A stretch of DNA of 64,000 nucleotides from positions 124,001 through 188,000 of the forward strand of contig NZ_JASZYT010000011.1 in the NCBI RefSeq assembly GCF_030316765.1, in the 5' to 3' direction. Below the pieces are notes generated by a model that worked only from the letters and a program-made list of their open reading frames with translations, ran no database searches and was not told the origin of the DNA. Below are positions 33,087-42,922 of the stretch, piece by piece. The first letter of the stretch is position 1. Every line of letters begins with the position of its first letter. Origin of the DNA: Variovorax saccharolyticus (GTDB lineage Bacteria; Pseudomonadota; Gammaproteobacteria; Burkholderiales; Burkholderiaceae_C). The position numbers and the translations under genes are program-made.

Positions 33087-34648
33087 GCTTTCTGCTCTCT
33101 TTCGCGCAGGCGGAAGCGCTGGATCTTGCCCGTGGCGGTCTTCGGCAGTTCGTCGACGAACTCGATGAAGCGCGGGTACTTGTAGGGCGCCAGCCTCTCC
33201 TTGACGAAGGCCTTGAGCTCGTCCTCGTCGACCGCCTGGCCGTCCTTTCGCACCACGTAGGCCTTGGTCTTGGTCAGGCCGTCCGCGTCTTCCTTGCCGA
33301 TCACCGCGGCCTCGAGCACGGCCGGGTGCTGCATCAGCGTGGCTTCGACCTCGAAGGGCGAGACGTAGATGCCGCTGACTTTCAGCATGTCGTCGCTGCG
33401 CCCGGCGTAGGTGTAGTAGCCGTCGGCATCGCGCGAGTACTTGTCGCCGCTCTTGGTCCAGCCGTCGCGGAAGGTCTCGGCGCTTTTCTCGGGGTTGCCC
33501 CAGTACATCAGCGCGGTGCTCGGGCCCTTGATGTAGAGGTCGCCGACCTCGCCGACCGCGACCGGCTGGCCGTCCTCGCCGCGCAGTTCGATCTCGTAGC
33601 CTTCGACCGGCTTGCCGGTCGTGCCGTAGCGGATGTCGCCGGGCCGGTTCGACAGGAAGATGTGCAGCATCTCGGTCGAGCCGATGCCGTCGACGATCTC
33701 GCAGCCGAAATGGGCCTTGAAGCGCTGGGCGATCTCGCCCGGCAGGGCCTCGCCGGCCGAGGAGCACATGCGCAGCGCGACCGCCTCGCGCGCCGGCAGC
33801 CGGGGCGAGGCCAGCATGCCGGCGAAGCCGGTCGGGGCGCCGAAGAAGACCGTCGGCTTGAGGCCGGCCTGGCCGGTCCAGCGCTTGAAGGTGGCATCGG
33901 GTGTCGGCCGCTCGGCCATCAGCAGCACCGTGGCGCCGACCGACAGCGGGAAGGTCAGCGCATTGCCCAGGCCGTAGGCGAAATACATCTTTGCGGCCGA
34001 GAAACAGACGTCGTCTTCGGTCAGGCCCAGCACCGGCTTGCCATAGAGCTCGGCGGTCCACCACGGGTTGCCGTGGGTGTGGACCGTGCCCTTGGGCTTG
34101 CCGGTGGAGCCCGAGGAGTAGAGCCAGAAGGCATGGTCCTGCGGCGCGGTGGCGGCCGGTGCGGGGAGCGGCTCGCTGGCCGAGATCGCCGAGTCGAAAT
34201 TCTGCGCGCCATCGGGCAGGGGCCCCGCGGGCTGCGAGACGAACAGGGTGCGCACGAGCGTCGATCCGCTCGCTTCCTTCGCGATGGCCTCCTGCAGCAC
34301 CAGCAGCAGCGCGCCCGACACCAGCGCCGCGGTGGCGCCGCTGTTGGCGAGCATGTAGGCGTAGTCGTCGGCCGTGAGCAGCGTGTTGACCGCCACCGGC
34401 ACCACGCCGGCGTAAAGGCTGCCGAGGAAGGCGACCGGCCAGTCGCTGCTGTCGAGCATCAGCAGCAGCACGCGGTCCTCGCGCTGCATGCCGCTGGCGA
34501 GCAGGGCGGCGGCGAGCCGGCGCGACCGGTCCTCGAGCTGGCCGTAGCCGAGCGCGCCGCGGTCATCGACATAGGCCGCCTTCGGGGCACGGCCGCGGTT
34601 CAGCGCGAACAGGTGCTCGGCGAAGTTGAAGGTATCGGGCAGGTTCAT
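33083..34648 (-). CDS. bclA: Benzoate-CoA ligase
   Basis: The 521-residue enzyme has the benzoate-CoA ligase features: P-loop YSSGSTGKPKGTVHTHGNP, the subfamily stretch SAAKMYFAYGLGNAL, A5 motif GIGSTEMLHIFLSN, the hinge GRSDDMLKVSGIYVSP and the final lysine in PKTATGKIQRF. It converts benzoate, CoA and ATP to benzoyl-CoA, the first step of the box pathway and the effector of BoxR. It lies between boxD (40-base gap) and the hydrolase (GTGA overlap). ATG 34648 is preceded by AGGAGACAC. Confidence 0.93.
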   Translation of the reverse strand: MNLPDTFNFAEHLFALNRGRAPKAAYVDDRGALGYGQLEDRSRRLAAALLASGMQREDRVLLLMLDSSDWPVAFLGSLYAGVVPVAVNTLLTADDYAYMLANSGATAALVSGALLLVLQEAIAKEASGSTLVRTLFVSQPAGPLPDGAQNFDSAISASEPLPAPAATAPQDHAFWLYSSGSTGKPKGTVHTHGNPWWTAELYGKPVLGLTEDDVCFSAAKMYFAYGLGNALTFPLSVGATVLLMAERPTPDATFKRWTGQAGLKPTVFFGAPTGFAGMLASPRLPAREAVALRMCSSAGEALPGEIAQRFKAHFGCEIVDGIGSTEMLHIFLSNRPGDIRYGTTGKPVEGYEIELRGEDGQPVAVGEVGDLYIKGPSTALMYWGNPEKSAETFRDGWTKSGDKYSRDADGYYTYAGRSDDMLKVSGIYVSPFEVEATLMQHPAVLEAAVIGKEDADGLTKTKAYVVRKDGQAVDEDELKAFVKERLAPYKYPRFIEFVDELPKTATGKIQRFRLREREQKA

Positions 34649-34688
34649 CGTGTGTCTCCTCGGGTCCGGTCTTGTCTGCGGCCTCGGC

Positions 34689-36242
34689 TCACTGAAGGCC
34701 GAGCTGCGCCAGCACCGCGGGGCTGGCCTGCACCGCGCTCCTGCGGTGGTAGAAGTCCAGCGCCCGCAGCCCGCCGAGCTCGGCGCCGCCGCCGGCACGG
34801 CCCGGACCGCCATGCATCGACATCGGCATCACGTTGCCGTGGCCGGTCTGCGCCTGCGCCGCCTCGGGCGAGATCACGTGCACGCGGCCATGGCTGGCGG
34901 CGAGCTGCACCGCGGCCTGGCCCAGTGCCGCATCGTCCGCGCCGTACAGCGAGGTCACGAGCGAGCCCTGGCCGCGATGGGCGAGCGCGATCGCGTGGTC
35001 GAGGTCGCGGTAGGGCAGCAGCGTCGCCACCGGGCCGAAGACCTCGATGTCGTGCACGCGGCCGGCCGTATCCGGATCAGGCGCGCCCAGCAGCACCGGG
35101 CCGATGCAGGCCGCGATCGCCGGGTCGGCGTCGACCAGTGCCTTGGCGCTGCCGTCGTGCAGCACGGTGGCTTGCGTCTTGAGTGCTTCCAGCCCCTCGC
35201 GCACTGCGACCAGCTGCGCACGGCTCACCAGCGAGCCCATGCGCACGCCCTCGTTGCGCGGATTGCCGACCGTGACGCCCGCGAGCTTCGCGCCGATGGC
35301 TTCAGCCGCGGCGCCGTAGAGCGCGGCGGGGACCAGGATGCGCCGGATCGCGGTGCATTTCTGGCCCGACTTCACGGTCATCTCGCGCACCACCTCGCGC
35401 ACCAGCAGGTTGAAGGCCTCGCTGCCGGGCGTGGCGTCGGGCAGCAGCAGGGCCGAGTTGAGGCTGTCGGCCTCGATGTTCACCCGCGCCGAGCGCTGCG
35501 CCACCGCCGGGTGCGAGCGGATCACCGCGCCGGTCTCCGCGGAGCCGGTGAACGACACCACGTCGAAGGCTTCGAGCTGGTCCATGAGCCCGGCCGAGCT
35601 GCCGCAGATCACCGACAGGGCGCCGGCCGGCAGCACGCCGGCCTCGACCACGTCGCGCACCATGCGCTGCGTCAGCCAGGCGGTCGAGGTGGCGGGCTTG
35701 ACGATCACCGGCACGCCCGAGAGCAGCGCCGGCGCGGCCTTTTCCCAGAGGCCCCAGGACGGGAAGTTGAAGGCGTTGATGAACAGCGCCACGCCGCGTG
35801 TCGGCACCTGCAGGTGCTGCGACAGGAAGACCGGTTCCTTGCCGAGCTTGACCGCGTCGCCGTCGGGCAGCGCGCGCAGGTCGCCGAGCGCATCGCCCCA
35901 CTTGGCGTACTGGCCGAGCGTGAAGATCGCGCCGTCGATGTCGACCGCCGAGTCGTTCTTGACCGTGCCCGCATTCGCGGTGGCGATCTCGTAATAGACG
36001 TCGCGATTGGCCTGCAGCACCTTCACGATCGCGGCCAGCAGTCCGGCCCGCTGGCGGTAGGTCAGGGCGCGCAGCGCCGCACCGCCGGTGTCGCGTGCGA
36101 AGCGGAAGGCGCCCGGCAGGTCGAGCCCGGTGGCGTCGACCCGCGCCAGTTCGGTGCCGAGCACCGGGTCGAAGAGCGCGGTGCCGTCGCCGCTGCCGGC
36201 CTGCCAGCGGCCGCCGACGTAGTTGGGAAGAAGTTCGGTCAT
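34689..36242 (-). CDS. boxD: 3,4-dehydroadipyl-CoA semialdehyde dehydrogenase (BoxD)
   Basis: The 517-residue product is an aldehyde dehydrogenase of the BoxD/PaaZ type. Landmarks are FINAFNFPSWGLWEKAAPAL, the nucleotide-binding VSFTGSAETG, the catalytic Cys in VKSGQKCTAIRRI (about residue 298) and the C-terminal MPMSMHGGPGRAGGG. It oxidises the semialdehyde made by BoxC to 3,4-dehydroadipyl-CoA. ATG 36242 shares ATGA with the stop of the upstream DUF4863 gene. Confidence 0.93.
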   Translation of the reverse strand: MTELLPNYVGGRWQAGSGDGTALFDPVLGTELARVDATGLDLPGAFRFARDTGGAALRALTYRQRAGLLAAIVKVLQANRDVYYEIATANAGTVKNDSAVDIDGAIFTLGQYAKWGDALGDLRALPDGDAVKLGKEPVFLSQHLQVPTRGVALFINAFNFPSWGLWEKAAPALLSGVPVIVKPATSTAWLTQRMVRDVVEAGVLPAGALSVICGSSAGLMDQLEAFDVVSFTGSAETGAVIRSHPAVAQRSARVNIEADSLNSALLLPDATPGSEAFNLLVREVVREMTVKSGQKCTAIRRILVPAALYGAAAEAIGAKLAGVTVGNPRNEGVRMGSLVSRAQLVAVREGLEALKTQATVLHDGSAKALVDADPAIAACIGPVLLGAPDPDTAGRVHDIEVFGPVATLLPYRDLDHAIALAHRGQGSLVTSLYGADDAALGQAAVQLAASHGRVHVISPEAAQAQTGHGNVMPMSMHGGPGRAGGGAELGGLRALDFYHRRSAVQASPAVLAQLGLQ

Positions 36243-36715
36243 TTGCTGAATTGGATTTGCCCTTCGGGCAGCAGGTAAAGGACCAGCGCGCGGCCTTGGG
36301 CGACGGTGGGGTGATGGGCGCTGCCGGGCGGGTAGACGCACCAGCCGGCCGGCCGGCCGTCGAAGGTCGCGTCGCCCTCGAGCGGCATGATCAAATCGAT
36401 CTCGCCGTTGGGATGCGTGTGGTGCGGCCCGGCAAGGTCGCGCATGTCGACCACGTCGACCGAGAATCGGCTCAACGCGTCCTCGGCCTTGAACACCCGC
36501 CCGTAGCGGATGCCGCCGCCTTCGCGGTCGCACAGCCAGCCTTCGGCGACGCCGTCGATGCAGGCCTGCCGGAACTTTTCGAAGCTGGCGCTGCCGGCGC
36601 CGTGCTGGCTGTTGAGCCACTGGTCTAGGTCCTGGTCGAGCGGACGGCCGGCGATCTGGTCGGTGAGGTCCGCAACGAGTTGGTGGAAGCTGTCTTTGGA
36701 CATGGGCGTGTTCAT
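36239..36715 (-). CDS. DUF4863 cupin protein (4-hydroxylaminobenzoate lyase-like)
   Basis: The 158-residue product has a helical N-terminal part (FHQLVADLTDQIAGRPLDQDLDQWL) and a cupin core whose metal motif GPHHTHPNGEIDLIMPLEG (about residues 95-113) contains the H-x-H-x3-E ligands, with a later GSAHHPTV. This is the DUF4863 family; its characterised relative PnbB converts 4-hydroxylaminobenzoate to protocatechuate. No nitrobenzoate reductase is present, so the role in a benzoyl-CoA cluster is unclear. It is the promoter-proximal gene of the boxD-bclA operon. Start may be ATG 36715 or 36703. Confidence 0.83.
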   Translation of the reverse strand: MNTPMSKDSFHQLVADLTDQIAGRPLDQDLDQWLNSQHGAGSASFEKFRQACIDGVAEGWLCDREGGGIRYGRVFKAEDALSRFSVDVVDMRDLAGPHHTHPNGEIDLIMPLEGDATFDGRPAGWCVYPPGSAHHPTVAQGRALVLYLLPEGQIQFSK

Positions 36716-36770
36716 GCGTGGAGTTGAACTTGCGGCAATCGGCTGCGTGCAGTATCTTGCCTGTGAGCGA

Positions 36771-36799
36771 ACCATAAGCACCGACTACCGAGGTGTCAA
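36771..36799 (-). promoter_or_regulatory. Promoter of the DUF4863-boxD-bclA operon
   Basis: On the minus strand a perfect TTGACA (36794-36799) is followed 17 bases later by TATGGT (36771-36776), about 56 bases before the DUF4863 start. Immediately upstream lies the BoxR-like half-site TGCATGTACTGG. Confidence 0.7.
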
Positions 36800-36803
36800 G
36801 CAA

Positions 36804-36820
36804 TATAATGCATGTACTGG
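36804..36820 (+). promoter_or_regulatory. boxR -10 box and BoxR-type operator half-site
   Basis: A perfect TATAAT (36804-36809) on the plus strand runs straight into TGCATGTACTGG (36809-36820), which differs at one base from the arm TGCATGTTCTGG of the boxC operator palindrome. The -35 region upstream is poor. The placement would let BoxR occlude its own promoter and sit upstream of the divergent boxD operon promoter. Confidence 0.65.
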
Positions 36821-36862
36821 TGTTAACCCTGAGCCGAACCGCCGGCCGAGCGAAAGCGAGTC

Positions 36863-37795
36863 ATGAATCAGCGAGCTGAGGAGGCGGTGCTGTCCGCCTC
36901 TCCCGAAGTCCCGGCGCCGGCCGAGGAAGCCAAGAATCCCTTGCTGGCGGCGCTCGGCGAGCGGGTGCGCAACCTGCGCGCGCGCCGCGGCCTGACCCGC
37001 AAGGCGGTGGCGCTGGCGGCCGACGTGTCGGAGCGGCACCTGGCGAACCTCGAATACGGCATCGGCAACGCCTCGATCCTGGTGCTGCAGCAGGTCGCGA
37101 CCGCGCTCCAGTGCTCGCTGGCCGAACTGGTCGGCGACGTCACGACCATTTCGCCCGAGTGGCTGCTGATCCGCGAACTGCTCGAGAACCGCAGCGAGGC
37201 CGACCTCCGCCGGGCCCGGGTCGCGCTCGGCGAGCTGCTCGGCACCGCGGCCGGCGACCCGGCGCGACACCGGCGGATCGCGTTGATCGGCCTGCGCGGC
37301 GCCGGCAAGTCCACCCTGGGCCAGATGCTGGCCGACGATCTCGACGTGCCTTTCATCGAGCTGAGCCGCGAGATCGAGAAGATCGCCGGCTGCAGCGTGC
37401 GCGAGATCCACGACCTCTACGGCACCAACGCCTACCGCCGCTACGAGCGCCGCGCGCTCGAAGAGACCGTGCAGATCTACAGCGAGGTGGTGATCGCCAC
37501 GCCGGGCGGGATCGTCTCCGACCCGGCCACCTTCAACCAGTTGCTGGCGCACTGCACCACGGTCTGGCTGCAGGCCGCGCCCGAAGAACACATGGGCCGG
37601 GTGGCGGCCCAGGGCGACACCCGGCCGATGGCGGCCAGCAAGGAAGCCATGGACGACCTGCGGCGCATCCTCAGCGGGCGGGCCGCGTTCTATTCGAAGG
37701 CCGACATCAGCGTCGACACCGGCGGGCAGGACCTGGCGCAGAGCTTCGCGCGTTTGCGAGGCGCAGTGCGCGAGGCGATGGCGCAGGCCGACTGA
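36863..37795 (+). CDS. boxR: BoxR benzoyl-CoA-responsive repressor (XRE plus shikimate-kinase-like domain)
   Basis: The 310-residue protein has an XRE helix-turn-helix (about residues 30-90, VRNLRARRGLTRKAVALAA and VSERHLANLEYGIGNAS) and a shikimate-kinase-like C-terminal domain with Walker A GLRGAGKST (143-151). This fusion is the signature of BzdR/BoxR, regulators of anaerobic and aerobic benzoate genes that respond to benzoyl-CoA. It lies between the two divergent catabolic operons, each preceded by TGCATG-containing operator-like sequences. Confidence 0.95.
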   Translation: MNQRAEEAVLSASPEVPAPAEEAKNPLLAALGERVRNLRARRGLTRKAVALAADVSERHLANLEYGIGNASILVLQQVATALQCSLAELVGDVTTISPEWLLIRELLENRSEADLRRARVALGELLGTAAGDPARHRRIALIGLRGAGKSTLGQMLADDLDVPFIELSREIEKIAGCSVREIHDLYGTNAYRRYERRALEETVQIYSEVVIATPGGIVSDPATFNQLLAHCTTVWLQAAPEEHMGRVAAQGDTRPMAASKEAMDDLRRILSGRAAFYSKADISVDTGGQDLAQSFARLRGAVREAMAQAD

Positions 37796-37830
37796 GGCCG
37801 GGTTCAGGAAGTAAAAAAGTCTTCGAAGGG

Positions 37831-37870
37831 TTGACGCGCGCCAGAACATGCAGCATGATGCATGTTCTGG
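37831..37870 (+). promoter_or_regulatory. boxC promoter with palindromic BoxR operator
   Basis: TTGACG (37831-37836) and CATGAT (37854-37859) form a 17-base-spaced promoter. A perfect 12-bp inverted repeat, CCAGAACATGCA (37841-37852) and TGCATGTTCTGG (37859-37870) with six bases between, covers the spacer and -10. A further TGCA lies at 37882. Bound BoxR would block polymerase directly. Confidence 0.8.
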
Positions 37871-37927
37871 CGATCGACAAATGCATTATTGTTCCTAGCC
37901 AGCCCCCGACACCCCCAGGAGACCTGC

Positions 37928-39595
37928 ATGACCGACAGCACCCAAGCCCTTCGCGTTGATTACCGCACCGACCCCACCCAGTACCGCCACTGGAAACTCA
38001 GCGTCGAGGGCTCGGTGGCCCGCCTGTCGCTCGACATCGCGGAAGACGGCGGCATCCGCCCCGGCTACAAGCTCAAGCTCAACAGCTACGACCTGGGCGT
38101 CGACATCGAGCTCAACGACGCGCTCAACCGCGTGCGCTTCGAGCATCCTGAAGTCCGCTCGGTGATCGTCACCAGCGGCAAGGACCGCATCTTCTGCTCG
38201 GGCGCCAACATCTTCATGCTCGGCGTCTCCAGCCACGCCTGGAAGGTGAACTTCTGCAAGTTCACCAATGAGACCCGCAACGGCATCGAAGACACCTCCA
38301 AGCACTCGGGCCTCAAGTTCGTCGCCGCGGTCAACGGCGCTTGCGCCGGCGGCGGCTACGAGCTGGCGCTGGCCTGCGACGAGATCATCCTGGTCGACGA
38401 CCGCTCGTCCTCCGTCTCGCTGCCCGAAGTGCCGCTGCTCGGCGTGCTGCCCGGCACCGGCGGCCTGACCCGCGTCACCGACAAGCGCCGCGTGCGCCAT
38501 GACCTGGCCGACATCTTCTGCACCAGCGTCGAAGGCGTGCGCGGCCAGCGCGCGGTCGACTGGCGCCTGGTCGACGCGATCGCCAAGCCGGCCCAGTTCG
38601 GCGCCGTGGTGCAGGAGCGCGCCGCCAAGCTGGCCGAGGGCAGCGACCGCCCGGCCGGCGGCAAGGGCGTGAGCCTGACCCGCCTGGCACGCGAAGACGG
38701 CGCCGACAGCCTGCGCTACGAGCATGTCTCGGTCGACATCGACCGCGCCCGCCGCACTGCGACCCTGACCGTGAAGGCGCCCACCGGCGCGCAGCCCACC
38801 GACATCGCCGCGATCGAAGCCGCCGGCGCCGCCTGGTGGCCGCTCGCGATGGCGCGCCAGCTCGACGACGCGATCCTGAACCTGCGCACCAACGAACTCG
38901 ACATCGGCACCTGGCTGCTCAAGACCGAGGGCGATGCCCAGGCCGTGCTGGCCAGCGACGCCACGCTGGTCGCCCACAAGGACCACTGGCTGGTGCGCGA
39001 AACCATCGGCGCGCTGCGCCGCACGCTGGCGCGGCTCGACGTCTCGTCGCGCAGCCTCTTCGCGCTCATCGAAGAGGGCTCCTGCTTCGCCGGCACGCTG
39101 GCCGAACTGGCTTTCGCGGCCGACCGCGCCTACATGCTGGCGCTGCCCGACGCGCCTGAGAAGGCCCCGAAGCTGACCTTGAACGAACTCAACTTCGGCT
39201 TCTTCCCGATGGTCAACGACCAGAGCCGCCTGCAGCGCCGCTTCTACGAAGAGACCGCCCCGCTGGAAGGCGCGCGCGGCGCCGCCGGCCAGCCGCTCGA
39301 CGCCGACGAGGCGCTCAAGCTGGGCCTGGTCACCGCCGCACCCGACGACATCGACTGGAACGACGAGATCCGCATGGCGATCGAGGAGCGCGCCGCCATG
39401 TCGCCCGACGCGCTGACCGGCCTCGAAGCCAACCTGCGCTTCGCCAGCAAGGAGAACATGAACACCCGCATCTTCGGCCGCCTCACCGCCTGGCAGAACT
39501 GGATCTTCAACCGCCCCAACGCGGTCGGTCCCAAGGGCGCGCTGAAGGTCTACGGCTCCGGCGAGAAGGCCGGCTTCGACTTGAACCGCGTCTGA
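37928..39595 (+). CDS. boxC: Benzoyl-CoA-dihydrodiol / 2,3-epoxybenzoyl-CoA lyase (BoxC)
   Basis: The 555-residue protein is the large crotonase-family BoxC. Visible signatures are FCSGANIFMLGVSSHAWKVNF (about residues 92-112), GACAGGGYELALACDEIILVDD (oxyanion-hole loop) and LPEVPLLGVLPGTGGLTRVTDKR. The second half is a degenerate crotonase-like domain (SRSLFALIEEGSCFAGTLAELA). It hydrolytically opens the ring of 2,3-epoxybenzoyl-CoA, giving 3,4-dehydroadipyl-CoA semialdehyde and formate. AGGAGA precedes ATG 37928. First gene of the boxCBA-maoC operon. Confidence 0.96.
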   Translation: MTDSTQALRVDYRTDPTQYRHWKLSVEGSVARLSLDIAEDGGIRPGYKLKLNSYDLGVDIELNDALNRVRFEHPEVRSVIVTSGKDRIFCSGANIFMLGVSSHAWKVNFCKFTNETRNGIEDTSKHSGLKFVAAVNGACAGGGYELALACDEIILVDDRSSSVSLPEVPLLGVLPGTGGLTRVTDKRRVRHDLADIFCTSVEGVRGQRAVDWRLVDAIAKPAQFGAVVQERAAKLAEGSDRPAGGKGVSLTRLAREDGADSLRYEHVSVDIDRARRTATLTVKAPTGAQPTDIAAIEAAGAAWWPLAMARQLDDAILNLRTNELDIGTWLLKTEGDAQAVLASDATLVAHKDHWLVRETIGALRRTLARLDVSSRSLFALIEEGSCFAGTLAELAFAADRAYMLALPDAPEKAPKLTLNELNFGFFPMVNDQSRLQRRFYEETAPLEGARGAAGQPLDADEALKLGLVTAAPDDIDWNDEIRMAIEERAAMSPDALTGLEANLRFASKENMNTRIFGRLTAWQNWIFNRPNAVGPKGALKVYGSGEKAGFDLNRV

Positions 39596-39630
39596 TCCCA
39601 CCCGCTTCGCAACGAACCAAGGACAACCAA

Positions 39631-41058
<1,428 letters not shown>

Positions 41059-41079
41059 ATTGTCATAACGCGCCACCAG

Positions 41080-41174
41080 GAATACCGCGGAACCGGCATT
41101 GCCGGGCCGCTGGTATTGCCCCCGGTAGGGGGTGGGCGCTCCGACACGAAGTGCGGAGCAACCTGGGGGCGAGC
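41080..41174 (+). repeat. Covarying multi-hairpin repeat, family 1, copy B (between boxB and boxA)
   Basis: Outer stem AATACC.GCGG/CCGC.GGTATT, inner stem CCGGC/GCCGG, then CCCCC/GGGGG and finally CTCCG/CGGAG enclosing CAC-GAA-GTG, ending ACCTGGGGGCGAGC. Compared with copies A and C the outer stem has T-A in place of C-G at one pair, and the last stem is wholly different yet paired. It ends 13 bases before the boxA ATG, adjoining its AAGGAG ribosome-binding site. Confidence 0.88.
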
Positions 41175-41187
41175 AAGGAGACTCACG

Positions 41188-42465
41188 ATGGACATGGCAG
41201 TCGACGTTTCTGTGATCAGGCAGCACCTGATCGACCCCGAGATCTGCATTCGCTGCAACACCTGCGAAGCCACCTGCCCGGTCAATGCGATCACGCATGA
41301 CGACCGCAACTACGTCGTCCGCGCCGATGTCTGCAACGGCTGCATGGCCTGCATCTCGCCGTGCCCGACCGGCTCGATCGACAACTGGCGCACCATGCCC
41401 GTGGTGCGCGCCTACTCGATCGAGGAGCAGCTGACCTGGGACGAACTCCCGGCCGAGCTCACGCCCGAGCAGTTGGAAGCCGAGGGCGTGGGCGAGCCGC
41501 AGGAGGCGCTGCAGCAGGTGCCCGCGGCCTCGCCGCAGCCGCCCGCCGCACCCGGCGAAACCGCCTTCAATTCGGCCCAGTACGGCGCCACCGTGCCGCC
41601 CTGGTCGGCGGCCCATGCCTACACCAACCTGCATCCGCCGAAGAGCCCGACCACCGCCACCGTGGTCGGCAACTTCAACTGCACCGAGGCCGGCTACGAG
41701 AACCAGACCCACCACATCGTGCTGGACTTCGGCGCCATGCCCTTCCCGGTGCTCGAAGGCCAGTCGATCGGCATCATCCCGCCCGGCACCGATGCCAACG
41801 GCAAGGCGCATTTCGCGCGCCAGTACTCGATCGCCAGTCCGCGCAACGGTGAGCGGCCCGGCTACAACAACATCTCGCTGACCGTGAAGCGGGTGTTGCA
41901 AGACCACCAGGGCAAGCCGGTGCGCGGCGTCGCCAGCAACTACGTGTGCGACCTCAAGGTCGGCGACAAGGTGCAGGTGATCGGGCCCTTCGGATCGTCG
42001 TTCCTGATGCCGAACCACCCGAAGTCGCACATCGTCATGATCTGCACCGGCACCGGCAGCGCACCGATGCGCGCGATGACCGAATGGCGCCGGCGCCTGC
42101 GCAAGAGCGGCAAGTTCGAGGGCGGCAAGCTGATGTTGTTCTTCGGCGCCCGCACCCAGCAGGAGCTGCCTTACTTCGGTCCGCTGCAGACCTTGCCGAA
42201 GGACTTCATCGACATCAACTTCGCCTTCTCGCGCACGCAGGGCCAGCCCAAGCGCTACGTGCAGGACCTGATGCGCGAACGCGCCGCCGACCTGGCCGAG
42301 CTGCTGAAGGATGGCCAGACGCACTTCTACGTCTGCGGCCTGAAGAGCATGGAGGAGGGCGTGGTGCTGGCGCTGCGCGATGTCGCGACCGAGGCCGGGC
42401 TGGATTGGGACACGGTCGGCGCTGGGCTCAAGCGCGAAGGGCGCCTGCACCTGGAAACCTACTGA
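41188..42465 (+). CDS. boxA: Benzoyl-CoA 2,3-epoxidase reductase subunit A (BoxA)
   Basis: The 425-residue reductase has two [4Fe-4S] ferredoxin motifs (CIRCNTCEATCP near residue 20, CNGCMACISPCP near 50), an acidic Pro/Ala-rich linker (about 85-130), and a ferredoxin-NADP reductase module: FAD motif ARQYSIASPRNGE, NADPH motif MICTGTGSAPMRAMTEW and C-terminal aromatic Tyr. It feeds NADPH electrons to BoxB. ATG 41188 follows AAGGAG by eight bases. Its mRNA leader is preceded by the hairpin repeat. Confidence 0.96.
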   Translation: MDMAVDVSVIRQHLIDPEICIRCNTCEATCPVNAITHDDRNYVVRADVCNGCMACISPCPTGSIDNWRTMPVVRAYSIEEQLTWDELPAELTPEQLEAEGVGEPQEALQQVPAASPQPPAAPGETAFNSAQYGATVPPWSAAHAYTNLHPPKSPTTATVVGNFNCTEAGYENQTHHIVLDFGAMPFPVLEGQSIGIIPPGTDANGKAHFARQYSIASPRNGERPGYNNISLTVKRVLQDHQGKPVRGVASNYVCDLKVGDKVQVIGPFGSSFLMPNHPKSHIVMICTGTGSAPMRAMTEWRRRLRKSGKFEGGKLMLFFGARTQQELPYFGPLQTLPKDFIDINFAFSRTQGQPKRYVQDLMRERAADLAELLKDGQTHFYVCGLKSMEEGVVLALRDVATEAGLDWDTVGAGLKREGRLHLETY

Positions 42466-42905
42466 TGAAATTCGCGGACTTCCATGAGGGCCAGACCATC
42501 GAGGCCGGGCCGTACCTCGTCACCGAGGCGGAAGTCCTGCAGTTCGCCCGGGCCTACGACCCGCAGTGGTTCCACACCGATGCCGAGGCCGCGGCCGAGG
42601 GCCCTTTCGGCGGCCTGATCGCGAGCGGCTGGCACACCAGCGCGATCGCGATGCGCCTGGTCACCGATGCCGCGCTGGCGGGCTCCGAGTCCTTCGCTTC
42701 GCCCGGGCTGGCCTTCCTCAAGTGGCCGAACCCGGTGCGCCCCGGCGACAGCCTGCGGCTGGTGGCCGACGTCATCGAGGCGCGCCGTTCGGAGAAGCGG
42801 CAGCACCTGGGCATCCTGCGCTGGCGCTGGCGCCTGTTCAACCAGCGGGAGCTGCCGGTGCTGGACCTGGAGGCGACCAGCCTGTTCAAGCTGCCGCAGG
42901 CCTAG
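42465..42905 (+). CDS. MaoC-family (R)-hydratase/dehydratase
   Basis: The 146-residue protein is a single hotdog MaoC domain: FHEGQTIEAGPYLVTEAEVLQFARAYD (shown by its start FHEGQTIEAG and end FARAYD), the hydratase motif DPQWFHTDAEAAAEGPFGGLIASGWH and FLKWPNPVRPGD. The catalytic Asp and His are in FARAYDPQWFH. It overlaps the boxA stop by one base (TGATG), so it belongs to the box operon and could hydrate 3,4-dehydroadipyl-CoA or an isomer on the way to 3-oxoadipyl-CoA. That role is inferred. Confidence 0.86.
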   Translation: MKFADFHEGQTIEAGPYLVTEAEVLQFARAYDPQWFHTDAEAAAEGPFGGLIASGWHTSAIAMRLVTDAALAGSESFASPGLAFLKWPNPVRPGDSLRLVADVIEARRSEKRQHLGILRWRWRLFNQRELPVLDLEATSLFKLPQA

Positions 42906-42922
42906 CCGCCGGTCGCCTGCAC

